64,000 bases of DNA, taken from positions 248,001 through 312,000 of the forward strand of contig NZ_MWQK01000004.1 in the NCBI RefSeq assembly GCF_002210425.1, written 5' to 3'. The position numbers and the translations under genes were made by a program. Below, piece after piece: positions 16,696-24,993 of the stretch (the first letter of the stretch is position 1; the number at the start of each line of letters is the position of its first letter). Below the pieces are notes generated by a model that was not told the DNA's origin, did no database searches, and saw only the letters and a program-made list of their open reading frames with translations. This DNA comes from Fibrobacter sp. UWB2 (GTDB lineage: Bacteria > Fibrobacterota > Fibrobacteria > Fibrobacterales > Fibrobacteraceae).

Positions 16696-17610
16696 TCAAA
16701 ATGGCAGATTCTTTTTAAAAATTGCAATTTGCGCAGAGTCCACCGGATGCGTCGCCTTGTAGAAATCTTTCCAACGAACGAACAAGCCATTCTGGCGAAC
16801 GGTCAAAAAGAACGAAGAACTGTCCTGCGGAGAGAGGCGCCCCACCGCATCCTTAAAATCAAGCGTCTTGCCGACAACAGGAGCCATCTTCCACGACCCA
16901 ATGCCAAACATGCGCGAGGTAATTCCGTTTCCGTGATTGAGTTCTACGAACATGCCAAGCGAATCCTTCCCCGCTTCAAGCACAACGCCCGGAAGCACAG
17001 GGTAAATCGGAGCTTCGCCAAGTCCCTTGAATAAATCAGCCGAGAGCAACTGTTCCAAGCCTTCGAAGTCAAAGTTGTCTACAATCGCAAGGGCAGACCA
17101 TCCAAGCGGCACGTGCGGACACGGCCCCGGGAAAAGGCAGCCCGTCTTGCTCGAAATCCAGACCTTCGAAGAATCCTCACGCATCATGTGCAAAAAGACA
17201 TTCCGTGTAGAATCTTCAAGCACAACCAAAAGCGCATCCCCAAAATCTTTCTTGGATGCCACCCAGTGAATCTTGGCGCCATCGCTTGCCAAATTTTTCA
17301 CATAGCGCAAGAACGTATTCGGAAGCATCAGGGAATCTGTCACAATCCAAGAACACTGCGCATAATCATTCTTGAGCTCAAACGGCGTACCGTCATACGA
17401 CGTACAGCCCGCAATCCAGTCTTCGACAGCCGGAGGAGCAGGTTCTTCGTTCCCAGGAAGCGGAAGCATATCCACAAGCTTGTGGAACCAGCCATTCGTA
17501 TAGGCGACGACAATCAAGGTAAAGACTATGATAATCCTTATCAGCGGGAATTTTCGGCTTTCCCGCATTCTTCTTCTTTTTCCTTGATACTCAGAAAACT
17601 CTACAGCCAT
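16696..17610 (-). CDS. Bitopic membrane protein of unknown function
   Basis: This 304-residue protein has a basic N-terminus (GKRRRMRESRKFPLIR), one membrane segment (about 24-42, IIIVFTLIVVAYTNGWF) and a large, probably periplasmic domain. Cysteines occur in IAGCTSYDG, YAQCSWIV and GCLFPGPCPHVPLGW. No known domain is evident. It starts three bases after the stop of the STAS gene, so the two are likely co-translated. Confidence 0.78.
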   Translation of the reverse strand: MAVEFSEYQGKRRRMRESRKFPLIRIIIVFTLIVVAYTNGWFHKLVDMLPLPGNEEPAPPAVEDWIAGCTSYDGTPFELKNDYAQCSWIVTDSLMLPNTFLRYVKNLASDGAKIHWVASKKDFGDALLVVLEDSTRNVFLHMMREDSSKVWISSKTGCLFPGPCPHVPLGWSALAIVDNFDFEGLEQLLSADLFKGLGEAPIYPVLPGVVLEAGKDSLGMFVELNHGNGITSRMFGIGSWKMAPVVGKTLDFKDAVGRLSPQDSSSFFLTVRQNGLFVRWKDFYKATHPVDSAQIAIFKKNLPF

Positions 17611-17613
17611 CGG

Positions 17614-18255
17614 TTACAGGATTAAATAAGAGACAACAGCAATTACAATCAGCAAAAGTACAATCACAGCGACAAGGGAACCCTTCGAAGACGGAGTCTC
17701 GTCCACAAGCGGATTCTTGTCCAGGATTTTCGGCTCCACGACAGGAGCAGCCGGAGTAACAGGAGCAGTCGGAGACTCTTGCGTGGCAGGAACTTCTTGC
17801 ACGGCAGGCGTTTCCTGTGAAGCAGCTTCTGCAGGTTTCTCGACTTCAGCCGGTTTAGCCGGTTCTTCGGCAACAGACTTTTCGGCCTGTTCGAGGGCGC
17901 TCGCCTGCTGTTCAACCGGCAGGAATGATGCCATTTCGTCAGCGCTCACGAAAATGCGGATAAAGCGCTCGAGCCCGACCTTTCTCAAGCTCCTCGCCAG
18001 CGATTCGCGGTCGGCAAGAACTGCAAACGTTCCGTTGCGCTTAGAAAGTTCCTGATGGAACTGCATAAAGGCATTGTACGCATCGCTGTAAACAAAATCA
18101 ATGCCCGTCAAGTCCACGCCGATAAACTTGGCATCAGCATTAGCTGCAAGAACATCGCGGAAACTAGCCTTAAACGTTTCGGCATCAAAAGCACCAATCG
18201 GATTGAGCGGCGCCGGAAGCAAAAGGAATAAACCCACACTTTTTGAATCAGCCAT
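17614..18255 (-). CDS. Tail-anchored STAS-domain protein
   Basis: Residues 1-105 read as a STAS domain (anti-sigma-factor antagonist fold): a KSVGLFLLLPAPLNPIGAFD strand, AKFIGVDLTGIDFVYSDAYN with the typical strand-turn-helix (Ser at the usual phospho-site region), and LRKVGLERFIRIF near the end. A Pro/Ala/Glu/Thr-rich linker (about 115-185) follows. A single C-terminal membrane segment (SLVAVIVLLLIVIAVVSYLI) ends the protein. This predicts a cytosolic STAS domain tethered by a C-terminal tail. STAS domains usually bind partner kinases or phosphatases; none is encoded nearby. Second gene of the operon. Confidence 0.78.
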   Translation of the reverse strand: MADSKSVGLFLLLPAPLNPIGAFDAETFKASFRDVLAANADAKFIGVDLTGIDFVYSDAYNAFMQFHQELSKRNGTFAVLADRESLARSLRKVGLERFIRIFVSADEMASFLPVEQQASALEQAEKSVAEEPAKPAEVEKPAEAASQETPAVQEVPATQESPTAPVTPAAPVVEPKILDKNPLVDETPSSKGSLVAVIVLLLIVIAVVSYLIL

Positions 18256-18266
18256 CTTAGAATCCC

Positions 18267-19607
18267 CTATTCCAAAATTTCATCATCAGTTTCAACAATC
18301 GGAGTCGGTTGTGTAGGAGCTACAGCAGGAGCAGCAGGCACCACAGGCTTAGCATCTTCTGCCGGAGCCGCAGTAGCAGGCGCCGTTTGAGTCGTCGGCG
18401 TTACCGGTGCGGCAGGAGCCGAAGGCACTGGCGAGCTTTCCGGGACCTCATTCACCGTAGGTGCGGCCGGCACAGGCGTTTCCTGTATGCTTTCTTCTAC
18501 AAAATCTTCGACCGGCAAATCTTCCGGTTCCTCAGTCACCAACTTCTTTGTAGTTGCAGTCTTGTTCGTGTGCCCAGATTCCTTCGGCTTGTGTCCAAAG
18601 AGATACGGGCTAAAGTTCACGCTCACGCGATGCACCGGCGAGAACACCGGATGAGATTCAAAGGCGTAATCCACTTCAAGGAAGTTTGCAATCGTAAGAC
18701 CGGCACCCGCCGTCACGCTCTTGAACGTGGTAAAGCTGCTTAAACCAACGCGCAACTTGAGGCCAAAGTCAAATGCAAATTCCACACCGCCATGACCGCC
18801 AGACAGCCAGTCCAGAGGATTTTCCCAAATGCGTTTGCCGTTAGTATCGGTTTCAAAATCCAAATCTCTAGCTTCACGATGGAAAAGCCCTGCACTCTGC
18901 CAATAGAAATTGAACTTGCCGTACAGGTAGTTCACAGGCAAGCCATAGCTCAAGGCCAAATAAAATTCCGGTGAAGAATATTCAAACTCGCCCGATTCCC
19001 AGGAGGTGGCCGACGAGGTCCAGCCCTTCAAGAGACCGGATACATAAAAATCGTCCTTGATCTGGTAACGAGCGCTAGCATCGCCACGGAAACCCCAGCC
19101 ACTCTGGTCCATATCACGATACAACACATGGAACGCAAGGCCCAAGTCCAAGCGGTCTATAATGCGGCGTCCCCAAGCGACAGAGAAAACCCAGTCTGCA
19201 ATCGAAAGCGTGTTGTAATCCGTACCTTCCGGCAGCGGGTCGCCTTCACGGATGTACGGGATGTCGTCTGCACCAAACCTGGAGAACGAAACGCCTAAGC
19301 CCTGATGACCCGGGAGCGGAATCACCATCGATGCATAATCGTACTTGGTATCTTCGTAATAAGCCGTATGCGAGAACGAAGCCCACATGTATTTGGCCTG
19401 AGAAAGCTGGTATGCATTGGTGCCTAGCCCAAGATAATCACCTTCGACCGCCAAAGTTGCAGAACCCAAGGCCGCAGAACGCGCACCCGGTTCAATATCA
19501 AGAGTAGCATTCGCACCCACAACGCGGTCGGCCGCAAAAGAAGTCGACACAAGCGCACAGGCAAGGAAACAAGTCCTGAGAGATATAAATTTTTTCAAAA
19601 AAGACAT
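18267..19607 (-). CDS. PorV/PorQ-like outer-membrane beta-barrel protein
   Basis: This 446-residue protein has a cleavable signal peptide (residues 1-25, ending TSFAA). The barrel (about 26-350) opens with GANATLDIEPGARSAALGSA and GTNAYQLSQAKYMWASFSHT, the characteristic N-terminal repeat of PorV/PorQ-type proteins, followed by alternating strands ending VHRVSVNFSPYLFG. The last 95 residues are a Pro/Ala/Thr/Glu-rich tail similar in composition to the linker of the next gene. PorV serves the type IX secretion system in Bacteroidota; whether this relative does is not known. It is the first gene of the five-gene operon and lies back to back with the Xer gene, 50 bases apart. Confidence 0.75.
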   Translation of the reverse strand: MSFLKKFISLRTCFLACALVSTSFAADRVVGANATLDIEPGARSAALGSATLAVEGDYLGLGTNAYQLSQAKYMWASFSHTAYYEDTKYDYASMVIPLPGHQGLGVSFSRFGADDIPYIREGDPLPEGTDYNTLSIADWVFSVAWGRRIIDRLDLGLAFHVLYRDMDQSGWGFRGDASARYQIKDDFYVSGLLKGWTSSATSWESGEFEYSSPEFYLALSYGLPVNYLYGKFNFYWQSAGLFHREARDLDFETDTNGKRIWENPLDWLSGGHGGVEFAFDFGLKLRVGLSSFTTFKSVTAGAGLTIANFLEVDYAFESHPVFSPVHRVSVNFSPYLFGHKPKESGHTNKTATTKKLVTEEPEDLPVEDFVEESIQETPVPAAPTVNEVPESSPVPSAPAAPVTPTTQTAPATAAPAEDAKPVVPAAPAVAPTQPTPIVETDDEILE

Positions 19608-19657
19608 TTGGTGACAACTAAAATAGATATTTTTCTTTTTGAAAACACTTTAAAAAA

Positions 19658-20554
19658 ATGCTTTTAGACGAATACATCCAAAATTTCCTGATATACTTGC
19701 AAACCCAGCGCAGGTATTCCGAAAGAACGGTCATTACGTACCGAAAATCGCTCGAAAAATACCTCGCCACGCTCGACGGGAATGCACCACTCGAAGCATT
19801 TTCCGAAATGAACGTCAAGGCCTTCGTGTGGGATTTGAAAATCAAGCAAAAACTTGCGCCTACAAGCATCTGCGAGCACCTCGCCGCTCTGAAAAGTTTT
19901 GGCAAGTACCTCGTCCGTTCCAAGATTTTGCAAAAGAATCCCGCCGAAGCGGTCCCCATGCCCAAGCGCCCCAAGCGCCTCGTCGCATTCCTCGGTCAAA
20001 AGGACCTCGCCGAAGAGAAATTCCCTGAATTGCCCGAGAATCCGACGCTCCCGCAAGTCCGCGCACGTCTTTTGCTCGAACTCATTTACGGTTCGGGACT
20101 TCGAATTTCGGAATGCCAGAGTCTCTGCTGGAATCAATTACAGACAAAAGAAAGACTAGTCCGAGTGATTGGTAAGGGCAACAAGGAACGCATCGTCCCG
20201 ATTACAGACACGCTAATATCTTGGCTCGAAAAATTCAGGGCCGTTGAAATTGAAGCAGGGCACACGCCAACAATTACAAGCTACGTGTTCTTGAGCGAAA
20301 ACGGAAAGCCCTATGACATCCGCACTCTCCGGAACGACATTCACAACTTGTTGCGAGATATCGGCTGGGAAGGGAAAGCGAGCCCGCACGTGCTGCGCCA
20401 CAGCTTTGCCACGCACCTGCTAGAGAACGGTGCCGAAATCATGAGTGTCAAGGAAATGCTCGGACATTCGAACATTTCCACCACGCAAATCTACACGCAC
20501 GTGAATGCCGAACGCCTCAAGCAGGCCTTCAAGAAAACGCACCCGCGCGCTTAG
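19658..20554 (+). CDS. Tyrosine recombinase, XerC/XerD family
   Basis: This 298-residue protein has an N-terminal SAM-like DNA-binding domain (YIQNFLIYLQTQRRYSERTV) and a complete catalytic domain. The catalytic set is Arg in GSGLRISE (about 147), Lys in GKGNKER (about 171), HxxR in HVLRHSFATHLLENGA, His in GHSNIS and the nucleophile Tyr in TTQIYTHV near the end. The C-terminus HPRA matches chromosome dimer-resolution recombinases more than phage integrases, and no att site or mobile cargo is near. Likely acts at dif in the terminus region; C versus D cannot be settled here. Confidence 0.88.
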   Translation: MLLDEYIQNFLIYLQTQRRYSERTVITYRKSLEKYLATLDGNAPLEAFSEMNVKAFVWDLKIKQKLAPTSICEHLAALKSFGKYLVRSKILQKNPAEAVPMPKRPKRLVAFLGQKDLAEEKFPELPENPTLPQVRARLLLELIYGSGLRISECQSLCWNQLQTKERLVRVIGKGNKERIVPITDTLISWLEKFRAVEIEAGHTPTITSYVFLSENGKPYDIRTLRNDIHNLLRDIGWEGKASPHVLRHSFATHLLENGAEIMSVKEMLGHSNISTTQIYTHVNAERLKQAFKKTHPRA

Positions 20555-20561
20555 CACACTA

Positions 20562-21683
20562 CTAGAAGAAGCTTCCCTTCACGCCAACGGCGATGGTCCA
20601 CTGCTGACCGATATCGCTCCAGTCCGGAGCGTTCCACTTCTTCATCGGCTTTTCGCTGTATTCATTCTGAGCATTTGCGCCACCCGCCTTGTCATGAATC
20701 GGGAGCGAGAACGCAAGGAACACCGGGAAGTCCGGGTTCGAGAATTCCAAGCCGTACACAAGAGCCAACGACCAAGCCTGGTGATCCGGGTCCGGTCTCG
20801 GGTCGTAAGTACCTTCAGATTCAGAAGAAATCCAGGCTACGCCAAGCGGAATCGAGAAATTCACGCCAAAGGACTGCACAATGCCCGAACGACCACGATA
20901 GCCATAAGCGACAGAACCGCCAATAGACGGCGGAGTGAATGCGCCAAGGTCATTTTCGCCATACGGCTTAAAGCGGTAATTGAAACGGTCACCATGTTTC
21001 TTGATGTCCTTCCAATAGCTGTCGTTGAACTCATTCTCGCCCGAGAACAAGTGCATCGCAAACGGGTGCGTATAGCTCAAGCTGTAAAGCCAAATGCCCT
21101 TGTCCGTATCGCGGCTGTAATCCCATCCAAGCGTAAACGAGTAAAGGCCACTCCCCTTCTGGAAACTGCTCGGCAAGATTTCCTTACCACCATCCTTGCC
21201 ACGCTTGACATCGTACTGTCCCGTCGGAATCGTAAGCGATGCCGAAAGCGAAGCCGCACCGCCACTGCCAATCGTCTTCGAGAAATCGAACGAGATATCG
21301 CCAAGGCCGCCTGTAGTGCGGTCCGTCGGAGTCTGGTTACTGCGATACTGCACTTCGCCCTGATGACTCATGAACGGAATCGTCACGCCCACCTTAGTAT
21401 CCCATGTCGGCTTGATTGAGAAATGCGGATTCACCGTAAAAGCAGAAAAATTCTGCCCCACATTATACTTTGTAAAAACTTCCGCTTCGAGATAACCGCC
21501 CGAAACGCCCTGGCCAATCCACTTGATGCCATCGCCAGAACCGCCACCGGAACCGCCTGCACCGCAACCACCAATGGATTCCCACGGAGTCGCAGGTGTC
21601 ACAGGGGAATTAAAGCCTGCGTAAAAAGCAACCGCAGCGAGTGCGACAAGAGAACACCCCTTAATCAAAAAATTCTTCTTCAT
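20562..21683 (-). CDS. Outer-membrane beta-barrel protein
   Basis: From ATG 21683 (MKKNFLIKGCSLVALAAVAF) the protein has a signal peptide, a short Gly/Ser-rich stretch and then amphipathic strands ending in VGVKGSFF with C-terminal Phe, as in outer-membrane barrels. GAGG lies seven bases before this ATG, so an upstream in-frame GTG is not used. Motifs such as FSIKPTWDTKVGVTIPF and ASLTIPTGQYD recall the MetA-pathway phenol-degradation transporter-like barrels. It starts eight bases after the lipoprotein gene, so the two form one unit. Substrate unknown. Confidence 0.7.
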   Translation of the reverse strand: MKKNFLIKGCSLVALAAVAFYAGFNSPVTPATPWESIGGCGAGGSGGGSGDGIKWIGQGVSGGYLEAEVFTKYNVGQNFSAFTVNPHFSIKPTWDTKVGVTIPFMSHQGEVQYRSNQTPTDRTTGGLGDISFDFSKTIGSGGAASLSASLTIPTGQYDVKRGKDGGKEILPSSFQKGSGLYSFTLGWDYSRDTDKGIWLYSLSYTHPFAMHLFSGENEFNDSYWKDIKKHGDRFNYRFKPYGENDLGAFTPPSIGGSVAYGYRGRSGIVQSFGVNFSIPLGVAWISSESEGTYDPRPDPDHQAWSLALVYGLEFSNPDFPVFLAFSLPIHDKAGGANAQNEYSEKPMKKWNAPDWSDIGQQWTIAVGVKGSFF

Positions 21684-21691
21684 ACAGCACC

Positions 21692-22888
21692 TCACGGAAG
21701 CTTAAGCAAATAAGCGTACTTATACCCCGTCGACAGGAACTTGCCATCGGGAGAACGTCCACCAATCATCGGGACCGGTGCAAGTTCAACATTGTCGTCA
21801 ACCCATTCTACCAACTGATTGCCCGTAGCGCCCGCCTTCAAGCGAACTTCACGCATGACCGTACGTCCGGCAGAACCGTCCTGAGCGGCAGAATTATCTA
21901 AATGAATCTTATTGTAGTATGTGGCCTGTGTAAATTCCGTCCAAACCACAAAAAGGCGGCCATCCGATTCAAACCAGTGCGGCTGAGCCGGATCCGACTT
22001 CATGTCCTTCGTACGGGGAATTTTGACAGCTTCCGCATCCTTAGAAAGTTCCTGGATATAGGCTTCCCAAGTATCTTCCGATTTTGTCATCACGTTATAC
22101 ACGACAAAATTTCCATCCGGCGAAATCATCGGGCTTTCTATCTTCCAGTTACTGCGATCTGCAGGCTTTTTAAGCTTAATCGCCTTCGACTTTCCGCCAT
22201 TGGCATAGTCGATAAATACGATATTTTGCGGGTCACCATCCGAACCATCGGCATAAGTCAAGCGCACATTCTTCGTACCAAAAAAGCCTTCAACGGTCGA
22301 TTCATCGGCGTCTTCTTCAACCTTTGCCGCAGGGTCTACCCAAACATGCGGAGTCGCCTGTTCAATAATGCCCTTGTCATAGAACCAGAACTTTTTCTTA
22401 TCCGACGTACGGGCCGCAAAAATGCCGTAATCCAGAACGTCACCACAGGTTCCGTTTCCTTCGATACCAACGCCACGCAACGCAACGACGAAATTCGGAT
22501 GGGTACTCCATTCCGGGTCCTGGAACTGGCATTCGCCCTTGTCCTTATCGATCATCAAGTACCACTTCACATTATTTGCGGTATCCGAAATCGTCAAACG
22601 GTCGTGCTGTTTCACATCAGTCACAGAAAATCCGTCATCATGGCTATTGACTTTAATCTTGCTAAAGTTGAGCCACAGCATCGAGGCCGGGAATTTAACC
22701 GTATCCTGAGAAATCGACGGGTTGCAAATTTGCTCACTTCCGTTAATGGAGTAAATCGTTCCCATTTCGGAACTGGTTTGTTTTTTGGAATCATCATCCA
22801 GAGATTCAGCCTCGAACGGCTCGGGGCTATAGCACGCCAAAAGTGCAAAGGTCGAAAGACCAAGGAGTAAAGACTTCTTATTCATCAT
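21692..22888 (-). CDS. Lipoprotein with TolB-like propeller segments
   Basis: The start is one of two adjacent ATGs (22888 or 22885); an upstream TTG frame is ignored. MNKKSLLLGLSTFALLAC is a type II signal peptide with lipidated Cys. The mature protein contains WD40/TolB-like phrases: SPMISPDGNFVVYNVMT, PHWFESDGRLFVVWTEF and GGRSPDGKFLSTGYKYAY. Similar phrases occur in the TIGR02171 protein at 59797. It probably forms part of a beta-propeller in the periplasm. Function unknown. Confidence 0.72.
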   Translation of the reverse strand: MMNKKSLLLGLSTFALLACYSPEPFEAESLDDDSKKQTSSEMGTIYSINGSEQICNPSISQDTVKFPASMLWLNFSKIKVNSHDDGFSVTDVKQHDRLTISDTANNVKWYLMIDKDKGECQFQDPEWSTHPNFVVALRGVGIEGNGTCGDVLDYGIFAARTSDKKKFWFYDKGIIEQATPHVWVDPAAKVEEDADESTVEGFFGTKNVRLTYADGSDGDPQNIVFIDYANGGKSKAIKLKKPADRSNWKIESPMISPDGNFVVYNVMTKSEDTWEAYIQELSKDAEAVKIPRTKDMKSDPAQPHWFESDGRLFVVWTEFTQATYYNKIHLDNSAAQDGSAGRTVMREVRLKAGATGNQLVEWVDDNVELAPVPMIGGRSPDGKFLSTGYKYAYLLKLP

Positions 22889-22904
22889 CTTGTAATATAA
22901 CAAG

Positions 22905-23046
22905 AATTAGAACTTAGAAGTTAGAACAGGGAGCTGAGAGATGGGTTTTGACTCATTAGTTCGGAGTTAGGAAGTCGGAATTAGGAATTACAAGTTACTA
23001 GTTATTAGCTAATAACTAATGACCATTTACCAATGACCAACGACTA
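22905..23046. repeat. Degenerate ACTAA-type intergenic repeat
   Basis: The gap before the lipoprotein is filled with loosely repeated words: TTAGAACTTAGAAGTTAGAAC, then TTACTAGTTATTAGC, TAATAACTAATGACC, ACCAATGACCAACG and ACTAACAACTAACC. No gene is visible. The right half resembles the reverse complement of 14766-14800 and the direct sequence at 44039-44066. Confidence 0.5.
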
Positions 23047-23050
23047 ACAA

Positions 23051-23587
23051 CTAACCACCCTTTCGCGCTTTCTTGAATTTTTCGCGGATCAACTGCAAAT
23101 CGTGCTGGTAGGGGTTCCGCACGAAATCGTCAAAAGCCCAAGCCGTCGGGTGGAAAACGCCCTTCGCATACGTCAATAGCATGTCGAGCCACACACCCTT
23201 GCCCGCATAGAGCTTGAACGGACCACGTTTGTAGCTCGGGAGAACCACCTTGTCCATGTCCATATAACCAATGTCGATATTCACATGGCGCAGTTCAGGA
23301 GCCTCAGCCGATGCGGTTGTGAGTTCCAGCGCATTGCTGCGTTCCTTTTCTTCGGCAATCGTCTCCGGCGGGATTTCCTTTTCAAAGGAGACTACTCCAC
23401 GATACAGGTCATCACCCATCTCGGGCTTGTAGTAATCCGTCTTGTCAAACGCAAAGAGACGCCCTTTATGGCGTATCGGACCCCATGTCTTTTCCAATAG
23501 TTCAATAACGTTCGGGTCCCATTCAGAGCCCTTTTGCAACACAAATGCTATCAGTTGCGCATTTTCAGAAAATTGAGAAGCTTTCAT
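23051..23587 (-). CDS. DUF4416 family protein
   Basis: This 178-residue protein matches DUF4416 along its length: LFAFDKTDYYKPEMGDDLYR, then SNALEL, RHVNIDIGYMDMDKVVLPSY and KLYAGKGVWLDMLLTYAKG, followed by the aromatic WAFDDFVRNPYQ. The family is cytosolic, widespread and of unknown function. The gene starts four bases after the protease gene stop, so the two are co-transcribed. Confidence 0.82.
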   Translation of the reverse strand: MKASQFSENAQLIAFVLQKGSEWDPNVIELLEKTWGPIRHKGRLFAFDKTDYYKPEMGDDLYRGVVSFEKEIPPETIAEEKERSNALELTTASAEAPELRHVNIDIGYMDMDKVVLPSYKRGPFKLYAGKGVWLDMLLTYAKGVFHPTAWAFDDFVRNPYQHDLQLIREKFKKARKGG

Positions 23588-23591
23588 TTTT

Positions 23592-24917
23592 TTAATGCGG
23601 GATAATCATCAACGTCGATCGGATTAGTTCCATCTGCTGTGCTGTAAAAGTAGCATTTTCATAGCCGTCGACCGTCACCGGGAACATGATGTTATCCAAA
23701 TCCGGGCAGGTATAAATACTGGCCTTCACTCTAGATGCCACGCCCTCTCTCGCACAAGCTCCACGAGAGTCAATAGCATCTTCCGCCGCCTGCTTGTAAA
23801 GACCGCTATTTAAGATGTATTCACAGAACGGCGTATCCGTCAGCCCATCTTCGATATTCGACAAATCCCCAGAAATATCCGAAGGGACAAAGCCACTCAA
23901 ATTGCTGAGATTCAAATCGCGCCTAGTCGTCGAAGTATGCCGAAGTCCAAAGGCATGGCCAGTCTCATGTATAGCGGTCAAGGCGATACTGTTCGAAGAG
24001 AGAAGTTCATACTCACTTGGCGATTTACGGACATGCGTACCTATAACGACCGAGTTTTCCCGACCCGAGCCAAGTACGCCCGCAAACAAATGAGAAAATC
24101 CCATGATGTCATTGGCGCCAATGCTATGGACAAGCATAATATTCAATGAACTCTGAAGCTCTTTTTCGGGCCAGTCAGCGAGGTCGCTCACAAACACATC
24201 TTCCGAACTCATACCGGCAACCCAAGGCTGATTCGCCGGATATAAAGAGCCTAAAGTCGGATGGTTATGGGCATAGCGCACATACAACGTATCGATGGTC
24301 ACACCATAATATTTCTCACGGAAAAGCTTTAGCATGTAATTTGCCAATTCATTGGTATTCATGCCGTCAAGCGTATTTTCCATAGCGCCCACAACAATCA
24401 AGTTTATCGAGAAATGGTCACTATTAGTCCCAATTCCAGTTAAACTTATGTTATTTACAGTACCCTTATAATATTCCCCATTGACGCCAAGCGATGTAAA
24501 CCAAACCGACATTTTATTCTCTCCACAAATAAAGGAGTAGACATAGCGGTTTCCGACAACTGTTGGCAACAAGGAGCGCACTTTGGTAAAGCCCAGGCGA
24601 CCTTCCACGCCCTTGATATTATACGTACGGAAAAGTTGTAATTCAGGAATCGGTTGCGAAGGATCTATATCAAAAGAAAGCGTGTATGATGCCCCCGGAT
24701 GCAAATAAAGAGCAATTCCACGGGCCAAATTTGCCGCCGCAGAATCGTTTTTTGCCATATCGTTGGGGTAAAGCCTGTAGTCAATCGAACGACTCGTATC
24801 GGGCGGAAGAATTCTTTCATCGTCAGCACTGACCGTTTCTGAGCACGACGTAAAAAAACACCCGCACAAGACGCACAAAAGCCCCAGGAACCACACTTTT
24901 TTACAAAAATTTTTCAT
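23592..24917 (-). CDS. Metzincin-like zinc metalloprotease lipoprotein
   Basis: From ATG 24917 (MKNFCKKVWFLGLLCVLCGC) the protein has a type II signal peptide with clustered cysteines; lipidation is likely at one of them. At about residue 320 is the zinc-binding motif HETGHAFGLRHTS, the HExxHxxGxxH form of metzincins. A downstream DNIMFP segment fits the Met-turn. Cys residues in CEYILN, RGACAREG and YTCPD may form disulphides. It probably acts on extracytoplasmic proteins. Substrate unknown. The ATG is preferred over an upstream TTG. Confidence 0.8.
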   Translation of the reverse strand: MKNFCKKVWFLGLLCVLCGCFFTSCSETVSADDERILPPDTSRSIDYRLYPNDMAKNDSAAANLARGIALYLHPGASYTLSFDIDPSQPIPELQLFRTYNIKGVEGRLGFTKVRSLLPTVVGNRYVYSFICGENKMSVWFTSLGVNGEYYKGTVNNISLTGIGTNSDHFSINLIVVGAMENTLDGMNTNELANYMLKLFREKYYGVTIDTLYVRYAHNHPTLGSLYPANQPWVAGMSSEDVFVSDLADWPEKELQSSLNIMLVHSIGANDIMGFSHLFAGVLGSGRENSVVIGTHVRKSPSEYELLSSNSIALTAIHETGHAFGLRHTSTTRRDLNLSNLSGFVPSDISGDLSNIEDGLTDTPFCEYILNSGLYKQAAEDAIDSRGACAREGVASRVKASIYTCPDLDNIMFPVTVDGYENATFTAQQMELIRSTLMIIPH

Positions 24918-24993
24918 AAAACCCAAGTCCAAACACTCCTAAATCGCGTGTATAAAAATAGACACCCACTTAAAATACAAAAGAATTACGAAA

